The notes beneath the pieces were generated by a model. The model was not told the origin of the DNA, made no database searches, and saw only the letters and a program-made list of their open reading frames with translations. A stretch of 64,000 nt of DNA from Cryptomeria japonica (lineage: Eukaryota > Streptophyta > Pinopsida > Cupressales > Cupressaceae): assembly GCF_030272615.1 (NCBI RefSeq), contig NC_081413.1:608504209-608568208 (forward strand), read 5' to 3'. The position numbers were made by a program, and so were the translations under genes. The first letter of the stretch is position 1. Each line of letters starts with the position of its first letter. Positions 1 through 12,235 of this stretch are shown piece by piece.

Positions 1-3000
1 TCAATGATTCCAATTACAAGGTACTGTTAATATAGTACATGAATATCTCCCATAAATCTCTGTAACAATATCAGAGAATCACAAACAAAATCTCATAAAA
101 ACTTTGTTATGAAAACCAGAGTAACCAATGAATCTCAAGTATCAATAAAATAATGCTCTAAAGAATTCTCTGAAAATATCCAACGCCTGAAATGTTTGAG
201 TCTTCCGTTTAAAATAACAAAGATACCTAACCAAATCTTCAGAGGATACCCTCGAAATAGGGTTCCTAAACCCTAGTTAGGGTTTCAACAAAAATATTAT
301 TGCAGAAAAGTAAATAAATTCTACTTTTTCAAAACAACTTTTTACATATTACAATTTATTGGTATATGAAACCAAAATGAACTATTGACCAGTAAAATAA
401 GTTTTTCATTTTTGAACAACTAACAAAACTTCTTTCAGTTTCACTAAAAGTGAAAATGAATCTAGCAGTGAAAAACTCATAAAGCAATAATCATTCGCAT
501 CCCCTTTTTTAAGCTTTTCAAACTGAAATGAAAAATCACTCTCTCTTTCATTTGTAAAGCTTCGAACCAAGCTGAAAGCCCAGAACAATAATAACTAAAA
601 ATAATGAAGGTAACACCTGCAAACAAAGATCCCTGAAAATCTGCAAATGACTCCATAAAATGCGGCCAAGAAAACCACCATTTAAATTTGTGTTGCCTAA
701 AAATAGGCATACTCAAAAACCCCATTGAGATTCCACCAAAAGACTTCCCTGTAACTGCCGCAAAGAATACCATGGCGGTGCTGCATGTAGGGTTTCACCA
801 TTCAGTAAAATGGTTCTTTGTTTTTGCCCTAAACATAATAAATCGAATCCCAAATAAAAGTAGAATATCATTTGAAGTCTGCAAGTCAACCATAAAACTC
901 TATTACAAACCGATTTCCAAGTCATCATTATATGTCGAATCAACAAAATGACTCAATCAGAATCCATTCGAAAACACAATCATATCGGCCAACACATGTA
1001 TGAGATCAATACAAAAAGAATCATATGCCGAGTCACCAAATGAGTATCACATCAACACTATAATGTGCATCCATAATCGCCATCTGTCCAAATGCTTAAA
1101 GCACTTAATTAAAATGAATCAATATAGCATCGATAGCATGAATTATGCTACACCATATGTAAATGCCAATGCACCACAATATTGAGAAATTAAACTATAA
1201 GTCAGCTTATGAGTGATGCCTATAACACATTTCAATATGCTTTGATAATAAATCAAAACATCTTTATTACTGACATTAAAAAATATGCTATATAATATGT
1301 GACATTATTTGCATTAATAAACCAATGTGATATGCTAAGCAACATATGCACTATATTATACCAAGCCACCAGTGATGAAACCATATACCTTGAATCAACT
1401 GTGAAGTGAACAAAATGCAGAGCATGTCAATCTTGTGCTAGTAAAGAAATACTCATATACCTGAATCAGTGGATCATATGAACATGGAGATATGTGACCC
1501 TGTGAATCAAAGAGCGAGATGACTCTGCATAAAAACTGAAGTCATCAGTAACACAATATAAATCTGACCATGACAAATCTGATATCATGAAACATGTCAT
1601 AACCACTACCAAGTACTTAAGTGTATCATTTTTGTCATCAAGGACAAACACAACAAAGGGTCAACATACGTTTTCATTTATGTGTTTGGAGACCTTTCCC
1701 CTTTCTTGGTAGGCGTAAAGTTGTTTAAGTCTTTTGCTTGTGTGTTGTCGCATATTGACAAGTTGTCATAAGTTCAAGGTTTGGGCTATTGTTATTCTAT
1801 GAGATATATATGTTAAACTTAAATGTTTCAAAAAAAATTTACATGGATTTTCATGTGTATTTAGCTCATATCCTTAGGGGTTCCTTAGCAGGGTATAATA
1901 ATTCTCACCCTCCTTATGTACCAAACAAATGTTAATTCCATCCTTCTAAACAAGGAAACAAAGTTATACTTGGTAATCTCATTGCTGCCTCTAAAGGATT
2001 CCCTACTACTTGGGTACCAAAGAATAATTCCAATATCAAATAAGATTCATCTCCAAAGTCACAAGAGAAAGGGTGCAAAAAGGAAAGGCTACTACTTATC
2101 ATATTTCAAGAACTTAACTAATGCACTACCTTTTATCATAATGCAAGCCACTTACTTTGAGTGTGGAACTTGTAGTGAACATAATTATGAAAAATATTAT
2201 ATGATGGATATTGATCATATAATGGGTTAATATTTGGAGCTTTCACTCTCTACATATTAATGTAAACATATTATTTTGTTTATATGACATCTCCCACTTG
2301 GAGTGCATATCTTTCATGATATTTTTCATATTTTTAATATAACCCTAATATATTTTTATGATATCCATATGAATCTAATGATTATGATTTAGAATTATTG
2401 GTTATATGTTTCATTAACATGATTTATTGTGATTGCAATATTTTCCATAAGTACCACACTTACATCTTTTGATTCTATGCTAACCATAATTACACTTGTT
2501 TATGGTAACAAAGATGACATCTTTATCGTATTTTTATTAACTTATTGTGATGATCTCTCATATTTTTGGTACCTATGAGACCTTTTGTCTAAAAAATGTG
2601 GCTACTTTCACTTGATTTATGTCCTAATTTGGTGTAACATTGGGCACTTTGCTTATGACCATTACATGTGCTCTCATTAATATATCATTATAATTTTTTT
2701 ATGGTGTGACATAATATAATATTCATTATCTTACATTATTATTGAGCTTTCCAAGGTCACATCATTTGACATTTTTTTTTTCTTTTCTTCCAAATCAATT
2801 GAATTATTTGCATGCAAGTAATTGTAGGTGGAATTTAATGTCACTAATATTCCTTTCTTGAGTATGTTTCAAGTCACCACCTTACAATCCTATACCATTT
2901 TTAGATGGAAATACATTAATTTCTATGCTCTAAAGCATTACATATTGATATTTCCTATCCCTAGCTAGTATCTTTGTTCCACCATACAATACAATATTTT

Positions 3001-3289
3001 TCTTCTTTCCCTTTTTCTTTTGTTCATAGATACCATACTCTTATTTCTAATACTTATTAGATGCTACTAAGTGAATCTTTATATTGTTATAGTTTTGAGA
3101 TTAAAAAATTCATTACAAGGAAACATGCACAAAAAATGACATCTATATTCTTATTGAAATTATTTTACGAGTGAATAAATTTACTTTCATATTAATTATT
3201 TGATTTTACTTTGACATGTACTATTATAACTTAGTTTGTATGCAATTCATTTTTACACATCTAGAACCTAGCACCCAACATATCGAAAT
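1..3289. other. Intergenic AT-rich DNA, no supported gene
   Basis: I read both strands and found only short ORFs of low complexity. The longest (plus 1916-2230, minus 477-773) show no domain, no codon pattern and no homology I recognise. Nothing suggests exons, RNA genes or transposon ends. Confidence 0.6.
268..285. promoter_or_regulatory. Inverted pair of telo-box-like motifs
   Basis: AAACCCTA (268-275) and TAGGGTTT (278-285) face each other across two bases. The telo-box AAACCCTA is a known plant promoter element, often seen near genes for the translation machinery. No gene can be attached to it here, so a chance or degenerate occurrence is likely. Confidence 0.2.
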
Positions 3290-3668
3290 TGATTCAGGTT
3301 GATTAGTAGCAAGAATTTTAATGGGGAGTTTAGGCGGGAGCTTTCGGCACGAAGATTGACTAGGGAAGTCTGTAAGTCGGGTCGCTAGTAGTTCGCAGGG
3401 CATGAGACATGCTGGACAAGAAGGGGAAAGGACAACAGTTTGCCAACAAGGAGACACAGTCGTCTGTTGTGAAAGGGGTTTGAAGACTTTGCCATCTGTC
3501 GATGATAGGGTTCTATCGAATACCGCCATTGGTTTTGGTGCGACTATGTCCATTAGGTAGAGGCGGACTAGTGAGGCTCCAAGGTCATGACAAGGGAGAC
3601 AACCGTTTGATGGTGGGTTCATTCCTATTGCAAAAACCATTTTCATTAAGTTGAACAGGAAAACATAA

Positions 3669-4928
3669 GAGGAGATAGATTATAATGTTTATGTTTTTCC
3701 CACACAAGGTGTGATATGTCGATTTAGGGGTTTTTGGCCTAGCCTCCCTCAGCTGCATACCTGGATCTCAGAATACTGGGGTCCTCTCATTACTGGTAAA
3801 GTTCATATTTACCTCATGGCTAAAGGGTTTTTTATTACAAAGTTTGAGAATGCTCAAGATAGAAATAAAATCTTATGTGATCATTATTTTAGTTGGGAGG
3901 ATAGATTTTTGTTGATGATTAAACCTTGGCACTCTGATTTCAACCCTTCTTCTGAAACGTTTAACAAGATCCCGATTTGGGCTCCACTTCCTAATCTCCC
4001 CCTTAATTTATGGGTTGATCCTCTTTTAGAGGAAGTGGGTGAAGCCCTTGGAGATTTTTTGATGGTGGATGATGAGTCATCTGATATTATTCATTCCACC
4101 TTTGCTCGCATTCTGGTTGAAATGGATGTTTCAAAAGGATTGCCTGTTGAGATATTACTCAAATATTCTTAGGGTTGTTGGGTTCAATCTTTGGACTATG
4201 AAGAGATACCCTTCTGGTGTAGAAGATGTTTTAAAATAGGTCATGTGGCTGCACAATATGGATTTGAGAAAAAGGCAATGATGACTACGTGGTGGAAAGG
4301 TGCTTCTAAACAACATTATATGGTTGAGAAGAAATCTGAGCAACATAGGAGTTTTTCTCAGGTGGTTGCGATGGATTCACAGGGTCTTGTGGCATCCTCT
4401 CGAGATGTCACAAATGGTTGGGTTGTTGAAGCTATGCAAGATTATCATGTTGAAACCCCTAAAGAGAGAGGGAATGAGCCTCAGGCTGCAATTTCTTGTG
4501 ATAGCATTTCGGCTATCAAATCTGATGGCTTTTTTGACAATGTGATCCCTGTAGGGAGGAAAACTGATGATATTGCTGAGACGGTGGAGACTCTTTTTAC
4601 AGGTATTCATTCTCGGGATAATGGTGGTCTTTCGCTGGCTTGGCATGGTATGGCAGCGCAAGTGGAAGAGGGTTGGATTTCTATTAAGGGTAAGAAAGCT
4701 AAGTTCTCTAAGCCCTCTTTTGACATGATTCTCTGCTCCCACAAGAGTAGCTCTAAATTTAAAATCTTGATGGTTCTTGGTTGGGGGCTGGTTTTAGGCT
4801 GGTTGGGTTGTTCTTTTTGCATCTTTTGTTTTAGGTTGTGGGAGCCTATTTTTAAAACCCATGTATATGGCTATGGGAGCCAAAATAAACCATCATTGTC
4901 TAGTGCTTTCATGTTCCTTTTGTTGTGA
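3669..4928 (+). pseudogene. LINE ORF1 relic: DUF4283 domain plus zinc knuckle
   Basis: ORF1 proteins bind LINE RNA. The N-terminal part (about 3708-4170) reads GVICRFRGFWPSLP, then FFITKFENAQDRNKIL and PWHSDFNP, the usual spacing of plant DUF4283. A single in-frame TAG at 4170-4172 separates it from the zinc-knuckle part that begins LDYEEIPFWCRRCFKIGH near 4188; both parts share one frame. The knuckle should be C-X2-C-X4-H-X4-C, but its last cysteine is tyrosine (TAT). The tail to 4928 has no domain I know. A TAA at 3666 closes the frame upstream, so the original start lay further 5'. A broken gene; family call fairly sure. Confidence 0.65.
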
Positions 4929-4977
4929 CAACATTTTGGTTGAGGGTTCCAGATCCATTCAAAATTTGGTTGTAAAG

Positions 4978-5022
4978 GGTTTTGGGTCCCTTCAAAACTT
5001 GTTTTTGCCTTAATAAAAAACA
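4978..5022 (+). repeat. LINE-type 3' tail
   Basis: The segment GGTTTTGGGTCCC-TTCAAAAC-TTGTTTTTGCC ends in TTAATAAAAAA. It resembles the end of the element at 61997-62040 on the opposite strand, though the upstream coding regions are unrelated. LINE tails of this kind are recognised by the reverse transcriptase during target-primed insertion, so tail sharing can mean sharing of machinery. Confidence 0.5.
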
Positions 5023-8000
5023 TATCAAACTTGATAATTCAACATTAAAATGAAAAAAATAAACATTTTCATAAACATATAAGTATTTGTGCATGCCCCC
5101 TTTTTGTATTCAATATTTATACCTACTTTTTAAATCAACAATTTTATAGGTTTGACTTAAGAAGAATTAATCCTTGCCTACAAAACTCCCAAATAATATT
5201 TCGAACACCATCCCTCTATAGATACAAGTTTTACTGACCTAGAAAAATAAGATTTAGGCTATTGAATATAATAAAGTCACATCTATCCAACAAAATTCAA
5301 ATTTATGTGTCTGGTTTAAATCCACAATTTATATAAATTGATATTATATTTTTTTTAAATAACCATAATAATAAACATTAATCTTATAAAATTATAAATT
5401 ATAAATAATTGATTTTATTGATCCTATTTTCTTATGTATTAACACATCAACTACAAACACCCTACACTATTTTTTTCACTTATTAAATTTCAACAAATAT
5501 TATTCATTAGTTTATTTAAATTCTACATTTATTAAATAAATTATTCAAATAACATTATATTCTAATTATTTTAGTTTTAAATTATTATGTAACTACTATT
5601 ATTTAATTTATGTAAAAATATATTTTATCTTGTCTTCTAATATTAAAATATATTTTATATTATTTAAAAAAAATTAAGACTTAAAGGTGGGATATACTTA
5701 TACTTTAGCCCTTGACAAAATTATAAAGCTCAATGAGATACCTTTCAAAAGGAGATGCTAAGCTAGACTATAAGTTGTGAAATATGTCCCTATGATTTTA
5801 TGTGATAAAAATACCACTAATGTCAATTTATGACCTGAAACCACAATTCATTTCATTGCATCCTTATCTACTTGTGGATTATATAAAAGTTGAATGGTGT
5901 TCCTTTATTAATATTAGATGTGATTAGTCTTAAAAATTAAATGTGTAAAATTGTTAAGTGATTTTTGGTTTATTATTGAAGTTGAATAATTTATAAAAAG
6001 ACTATTGTAAATTTATTTTGATGAGTAGAAGATCATGACATTTAAAAAAAGATAAAGACTAATAATTGTATTCAATTTTTTTTGTGGAACAAACATCCCC
6101 AATTTTTAATTCATAAGTGAAAAAATGATTAACTATATAATTTTATTGTTCATATATTACCAATACCAACACATTAAAAATATAATTAACATTTTTTATT
6201 CACTTTAAAATAAATACAAAAAAGTATTTACACATGACATAATATAACCATTCAACATCTTTAACCTTTATTGAATCTATCATTTGAACTCTAATAATAC
6301 ACAAAATGATATATTTAACATTAATTCAATAAGTAATATTTACAATAATTAACCAATATAATTTGATTCTAAACTATAAAATTAAGAGAAATGATTTCGC
6401 ATATTTAAATATAATCTTAAAATATATATGATATGTTTTGATATAATGGAAAAACACATGGTATTTTTATGGCATTATGTTTATTTCTTTTAAAAATATA
6501 TATTTTCTTTCATTAATTTAATATTGAGATAGAATATTATATTTGTAACAATGTTGTATTTATTAGATATATTTATTTGGCTTAAAGCTTGAAAATTATT
6601 TTATTTTTTAATGCTTTTATATGAATTTAGAAGATTATTCTATCTCTTTAGAGATTCATATGGTTGTTTCTAGGTTCTTAAAGCTCATGGAGATCAAAGA
6701 TGTTATATTACCTTATCGTAGTAGATATTTGATTTTTGTTGAAGACTATCTAGAGGCGTGACCACTATAGTGGTTCATACTAGATTGATTGCTTCGTACG
6801 TCTAATTTTCTCATTTTAGTAGCGAGGGCCCCTTAACAAAATTCCAAATTCAAATTGTAGATCTGTGAGGCGTCGCAAACCTAGTAATCCCACAACCTAA
6901 TATTTATAAACATAATTTTTGTGATATTGAATCTTATAAATACTACCTAAATATTTTAGGATTCACCTTTAATCCACACTTTCTTTTATTGCATTGTTCA
7001 CTTTTTATTTTATATTTTTTGAGCAATGTCTCTACATTGTCTTTGTCTTTTCGACATTGTATTTTTTTTTAACCCAATAGATCAACTATAATTATCCATA
7101 AATATTGATATAAATTAAGTTAAAACATGTTATATTTAACATATTAAAAAATGAAGTTATGTACTTTATTGTTCAATTATAAGTTTTTAAAAGCCATAAA
7201 TATATATTTTATTTGTAAAGAATTTATTTATTTATGAAAAGACCATACATTAGAATTAAAAAAAAACAAAAACACATAACTCCAAAAATGAAAACAATTA
7301 CACAAAGTATACAAACCCCACAAGAAAAATAGATTAATTTGGAATTATAATAATAAATAGCTATGCAAGTGAAATTAGTTAACTTCGTACAAGCATATTC
7401 CTCAAATCACTAATAAATGTGTAGTGTGAATGAGAGCTCCAAAATCAAGGAAGATTTCAACCATCTTGAAATTAACACCACTTTTAGTATTTCTATCATA
7501 TAGATGTCTATTTGGGAAGGCTTGAACACATATTCAATGTTTATTTGTGAAGGCTTGAACAAATATTTAATGTTTATGATGTAAAAAAATAATATGGAGT
7601 TTAAATTATGATTTGGTCCTATACTATTGTCTTATTAGAGATCATTGCAGATGCCTCAATTTGTCCCATTCAACTATAAAATTTATTAAAATATCACTAG
7701 GTTGTCTTCATTTGATCAGTTCAATTCACAATCCTTAGCTTAAGGGGCACAACATGTGAACTTGTATTTTATAAGACTCTTCACATATATTTATAGCATG
7801 CACTTTAAAAGGGCACAAAAATAATTGTAATTTACTAATTTTATTTCGTGTAGGTAGAAACTATAATAATTAATACAATTAAGTTGTAATAAAATATGTA
7901 GTTTTGAAGACTATTGAAATTTAAAATAAAAAATAAATCTAATAGTGAAATGATTGTGTTGTAGAGGTAGAGGAAGGCATGTGAGCATTTTTATGCAAAT

Positions 8001-9620
8001 GATTGAATCCTTCCCATCCGGCCAAGCAAATAAGACAAAGTTAGCTGTCTAAATTCATTCTCCTCATTTAGTGGCTCATAACAAAAGCTCTCCATTGACC
8101 ATAAATAATATTTTTAAGTCTATGCACAAGCTTTAGTGTCCCTCATGTATGAAGAGGGGTCCACACTAGAAATTTCACCATATAAATTTCTGAAGGAATA
8201 AGTTTAGGAATTGTAGTGAAGTATAAAAAAAAAAATTCAGATGTCTAAGGGTGGGTGGATTTAGAATTTATATGAAAAACATGTTGAATCTAATTTTCGT
8301 TGTTTAAAAATTGATGGCTTCGATTTGATGAATGTTTCAGATCATTTGAACACACACGGATTTGAATTAATGTACAAAATTGATTGTGTCACATATGAAT
8401 GATTTAATGGAACATGCATCAACAAATTCATTTGCCTTCATCTTACATATAGTTGAACTTGTCAAAGTGGTTCCTTAGAACATTGTTTAGGAGTTTTCTA
8501 GAACAATTGGTGAATGAGTTCTCCAAGGTCAAACCTATTTGATGGGCCAAATTACTAGTGATGAGAAATTACAAAGATAACATTCAAAGAGATGTGAATG
8601 TCATAAATGAGAATGACTATAGATTTGATTCTTTAATTTTATTTGAAACTAAAGTGTGCTCTAATTGTTCTTCTTATAATCCCCTAGATTACTAGATTAA
8701 ATCAAGTGCTCATTTAACGTCTTTAAATACCATCACATAGCAATATTTCATACAAAATGCATGTTAAGTTGGTTCATAATGGCTACTAGAAGGGGGGGGG
8801 GGGGGGGTAGGGGGGTAAATTTAAATTTAAGCTAAATATTTTAATTTCAAGTTCATTGTTATGTACCATAGGATTGAACTAGGTCAATATTGATCACTCG
8901 AAAATGAATCTTAGGGATAAAATGGTGAATATATGAAAGTTAGTGTGAATGATAGTGCAATAATGATGAATAATTGTGAACTTATGAGATTATATATAAA
9001 ATGGGGGTAAATAAAGGTAGATAGAGATTGAACAATGAGAAAACCAAGTACAAGAATATGCTACTTTTCTATATGTTATTATATTGGGACATACCACCAA
9101 GATGGACATAAAATCAAACTAGGAATAATTGTGCATGCTAATTTATTATTACGATCCCCCTACCTTCTTCCCCCTCTCCCCAGTTTTATTGTGCATGAAA
9201 ATTTAACACAACCGTGCATTGCGAAGAAACAGACTAGCATGAAAATTCAATATACAAACACTCATGGAAGGATATTGTCTTTAAAAAATGATACAATAAT
9301 TCTTCTTGTATTCTCCTTAGTTTGAGCATTCCATCAAAACTTGTAAAATAAAAACAAGATACTCAATTAATATCTTATGCTTCATAATCAAAATAAATTT
9401 AAACTATGTAGAGAGAATGGATAGAATATTTAATGTGTACAAAAAGTGATACTCTAAAAGACGTGGTAATGCACTATGGGTTTATGTGATATAACCATGT
9501 GATTTAAAAATCTACATGATATGGCAATGTTTTAAGATTTTGGACATGTGGGAAATGCAATCAACATTTTGTGTGATATACAATATGGTCAATCTTCATG
9601 TAATGTGGTGAATTTGATAA
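5023..9620. other. AT-rich intergenic DNA, no supported gene
   Basis: Long A/T runs, no ORF with recognisable content. Small oddities are a 14-bp perfect palindrome ACCACTATAGTGGT at 6761-6774 and a short direct repeat around 7507-7575. I see no transposon termini. Confidence 0.6.
8792..8815 (+). repeat. Poly-G tract (G16-TA-G6)
   Basis: A run of 16 G, then TA and 6 G, in otherwise AT-rich DNA. It could form a quadruplex, and its exact length is a likely sequencing weak point. Confidence 0.9.
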
Positions 9621-10004
9621 GTCCATGTATACACTAAAAATTGGTCTGGAGAATTGAATTAATTAAACACAAAAATATTTAATTAATATGACCTTTATTC
9701 CTCTACTTATAAATAAATTCAATAATTTATTTATATGGTTCATTTATTCCTATACTTCCCACTTTAATCACCTTCTTCTATTTTTTTAATTAAATATACA
9801 AATTAATTAGTTTGTTTATTTAAATTCCCCCTTTCATCAAATTTCAATTTAAAATTCGAATTTAAGCAAATGGTTCCTACTCCTAATCACCTAGCCTAAC
9901 CAAATGCTAACCTAACCCACCCAATCCAACTAATGGTTTAAAAAATCCTATCCCCCCAACTTCTTATCCTAACCATCTTTTGAGTGTCTACCCTCTCTTG
10001 GAGA

Positions 10005-10111
10005 CACGTGGCATCTATGACACATGTCTCTTATCTCCATGCCACTTGCCCCTTTGTTGGCATGTGGTTGGAGATTCTTTGACACTTGTCTCCTTAGGAA
10101 TAACAAGTGTC
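10005..10111 (+). promoter_or_regulatory. LTR U3 elements: G-box and inverted repeat
   Basis: CACGTGGC at 10005-10012 matches the G-box/ABRE core bound by plant bZIP and bHLH factors, about 200 bp upstream of the TATA box. GACACTTGT (10081-10089) and ACAAGTGTC (10103-10111) form a perfect 9-bp inverted repeat. In the 3' LTR the G-box is GACGTGGC and this inverted repeat is broken. Stress or hormone response is inference only. Confidence 0.4.
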
Positions 10112-10216
10112 CATCTCCTCAACCTCTTTCCTACTTCTTCGATCTTGACCGTTGATTTATCCAGACTAAATCTACACCGTCGATTCTTGCCACCTCACCT
10201 CTGGTCATGCAAATCT

Positions 10217-10224
10217 TATAAATA
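10217..10224 (+). promoter_or_regulatory. TATA box of outer LTR
   Basis: TATAAATA, kept in the other LTR at 43193-43200. It lies about 420 bp before the LTR end, a sensible place for the U3/R border. Confidence 0.6.
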
Positions 10225-10648
10225 TCCCCTCTTTTGGCTGTGAGAGGACCTTAACATTTTGAGCAATTTAGTATTCTAGTAATCATTTCCAACATTTTAT
10301 CAATCATAGCTTAGTATTGTTGCATCATAGCATAGTAGCATAATATCATTATAATTACATGGCTTTGATGGTAGCTTAATCATAATGTAGCATTAGCATA
10401 GATCTTGCATTAGTTTTTTGCATCACAATTGCATAATCAGTGCCCATTTCTTGAGTTGTCAATTTATTAAAATCACGTATCTGAGAGCCATCAATTGCAA
10501 AGTCCTCAAGATTAGGGAGCGATGAGAGGACATTGGGGAGTATTTTGATTGTTTAATTTTATTTTCCTCAATACTATGTTTCATTGAGTATGTGTGATTT
10601 ATATGCTTTTTAATGGATTAAACACAATATTTTTGCACACATAAATTT

Positions 10649-10665
10649 TGGGGCCCACTGTGGGC
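10649..10665 (+). promoter_or_regulatory. Primer-binding site, tRNA-Lys-like
   Basis: TGGGGCCCACTGTGGGC starts seven bases after the 5' LTR. It resembles the complement of a plant tRNA-Lys 3' end (TGGCGCCCACCGTGGGG) with a few mismatches. Position and the leading TGG support the call; the tRNA identity is tentative. Confidence 0.55.
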
Positions 10666-10884
10666 ATAGCCCCAAAGTTTTTAACAAGATTGTTTGTAGG
10701 AAGTTTACTTGATAGGTTCTCACAAATTTGCAGAATACAGTTCTAGAAACATAGATTAGCACCATCGGAATGCAAAATGGCGCTCTCAATCACCGTTTTA
10801 GCATTTACGTCAACTAAACGGGCGTTCTTCTGATATCCCTCTTTGCATTACAGAGGAATTGCTTCTTAACTTTACCTTTTTCTC

Positions 10885-11100
10885 CATTTTAGCATTTTTG
10901 GTAGCTGTTTTAGCTCTTCTGGTAGCATTTTTAACATTTTTGGTAGTTGTTTTAGCTCTTTTGGTACCTGAAATGGCATTTTTGGTAGCTAAGATAGCGT
11001 TTTTGGTCATTTTTGTTGCGTTTCTGGTAAATATAGTAGCGTTTTTGGCTAATAGAGCAACGTTCTTGGTTTCCAGAACAACGTTTTGAGCAATTCATTT
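10885..11100 (+). repeat. 21-bp tandem array A in outer leader
   Basis: About ten units of 21 bp, for example AGCATTTTTGGTAGCTGTTTT, with many substitutions but strict spacing. Because 21 is a multiple of three the array stays open in all frames; the plus strand gives hydrophobic heptads such as AFLVAVL. No start context or family match suggests a real protein. Confidence 0.8.
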
Positions 11101-12235
11101 AACATTTTGATGCTCTTTTTGGCATTTTTTTATTCTGCATTTCTTAGATTGTCAGTTTCCAGAATCTGATTTGTAGTTCTCTATTTTGCAGGTACCTAAT
11201 TCGTTGACAAAGACCAAAGTTATAAAACCCTTTTGCCACCAAAGATAAAATTACAAACTACTAACATTTTGATGCAGTTGCGGGGGATTGCATTACTTGT
11301 TTTTATTAATGTAGGCACCTAGACTAATTAGGAAGGAAAAAGAACCATCATGTCTTGCATGTCTTCGATGATAGGGGAGTATGCTCTCACCTTCATGAGG
11401 TGATTAGGAAGCCAGACTCATCACTTTTCTTTTCAGTAGTGTATTAATCCTCAGCGGGCCTTCCCTCCCGAGTAGCCCATAAGGTCGAGTGAGAGGGAAA
11501 CGACCCAAGTGGGAATGACTCAAGCCAAGTTCATCTAACCCACTATAAAATAGATGTGATTTTGATGAAAATTAAAATCAACGACAATATTGGGAATAAA
11601 TCTCCTCCATACCTCCAGGTATATAAAAACTTGGTTCTCAAGGCTGAGAGACCTCTTAATTGAGTTTATACCCCAACGTGTCGAATGGATGCCCTTACTA
11701 GTACCTTGTTAGTTAGAAGCCACCCTTTTTAGCCTTGGCGCGGTAATCTCAGTGCAAGGGGATAGAAGGTTTCCCCCCCAAGACACTCACCATTTGGCTC
11801 CTTGGAGGAGAGGCAAGAATCCTCGGCTTTGCATAGGCTACATGTAGCCTTCCGGGGAGAGGATGATTGGGTCATCCTTCCAGTTCAGGAGGCCCCTATC
11901 TGCCACCTCTCAAGAACGTCAAAAGTGGGCATCCCCTTTTAGGGTGTTTACACTTGCGTCATGGAGATTCCAGGTTGTGGGCTAAGTTATCGCATTGTCA
12001 CTGATTCCTTAGAATAGATCTGCTTGAAGTGTCTTCTTTGTGCAAAACCCATGGAATTTTGGGCTTTTTTGTGAGCCTTTGGAACATACACTTGATGTTT
12101 AGATCATAGGGAAAACAAAACAATTATTTGAAATTTCGTCTTCTGTGTTTTCAGACAATAAATCAGACATATATCATCCATTGATAACACAGAAACTCTA
12201 AAATCAAACATCAAACTGTCAAGATTACATAGTTC
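11101..12235 (+). other. Outer leader between the two arrays, with conserved block
   Basis: Noncoding leader. The part 11744-11855 (CAGTGCAAG, then ATAGAAGGTTT, CCCAAGA and ACTCACCAT, later ATGTAGCC) is also present in the inner element leader (35281-35380, minus). The rest holds no ORF of note. A role in packaging, dimerisation or translation is possible but unproven. Confidence 0.5.

Larger units (their letters stand above)
3290..5022 (+). mobile_element. LINE relic carrying only an ORF1 (DUF4283 type)
   Basis: A decayed non-LTR retrotransposon. It holds a DUF4283-like domain and zinc knuckle typical of plant LINE ORF1, then directly a 3' tail (GGTTTTGGGTCCC near 4978, then TTAATAAAAAA near 5011-5021). 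There is no reverse transcriptase or endonuclease ORF between ORF1 and the tail. Either ORF2 was deleted or the element was a non-autonomous passenger. The 5' end is approximate: a coding-like plus-strand reading with stops can be followed back to about 3300. I found no target-site duplication. Confidence 0.6.
9626..10641 (+). repeat. 5' LTR of outer Tat element
   Basis: 1016 bp, from TGTATACACT to TTTTTGCACACA, matched along its whole length by 42602-43623 with scattered substitutions. It holds the promoter (TATAAATA at 10217) and the start of the transcript. Short ORFs that recur in both LTRs are just LTR identity, not a gene. Confidence 0.92.

Noticed and set aside
477-951. Overlapping ORFs on both strands near the left edge
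   Set aside because: No recognisable domain, overlapping in opposite directions, typical of chance in AT-rich DNA.
3224-3646. Minus-strand ORF of 140 codons
   Set aside because: Antisense to the 5' part of the LINE ORF1 relic; the plus strand has the family content.
9980-10243. 87-codon ORF in the outer LTR, with a near copy at 42956-43186
   Set aside because: Recurs only because the LTRs are copies. It overlaps the TATA box and has no domain.
10859-11089. Hydrophobic heptad protein resembling a membrane protein
   Set aside because: It is the translation of the 21-bp array, which stays open because 21 is divisible by three.
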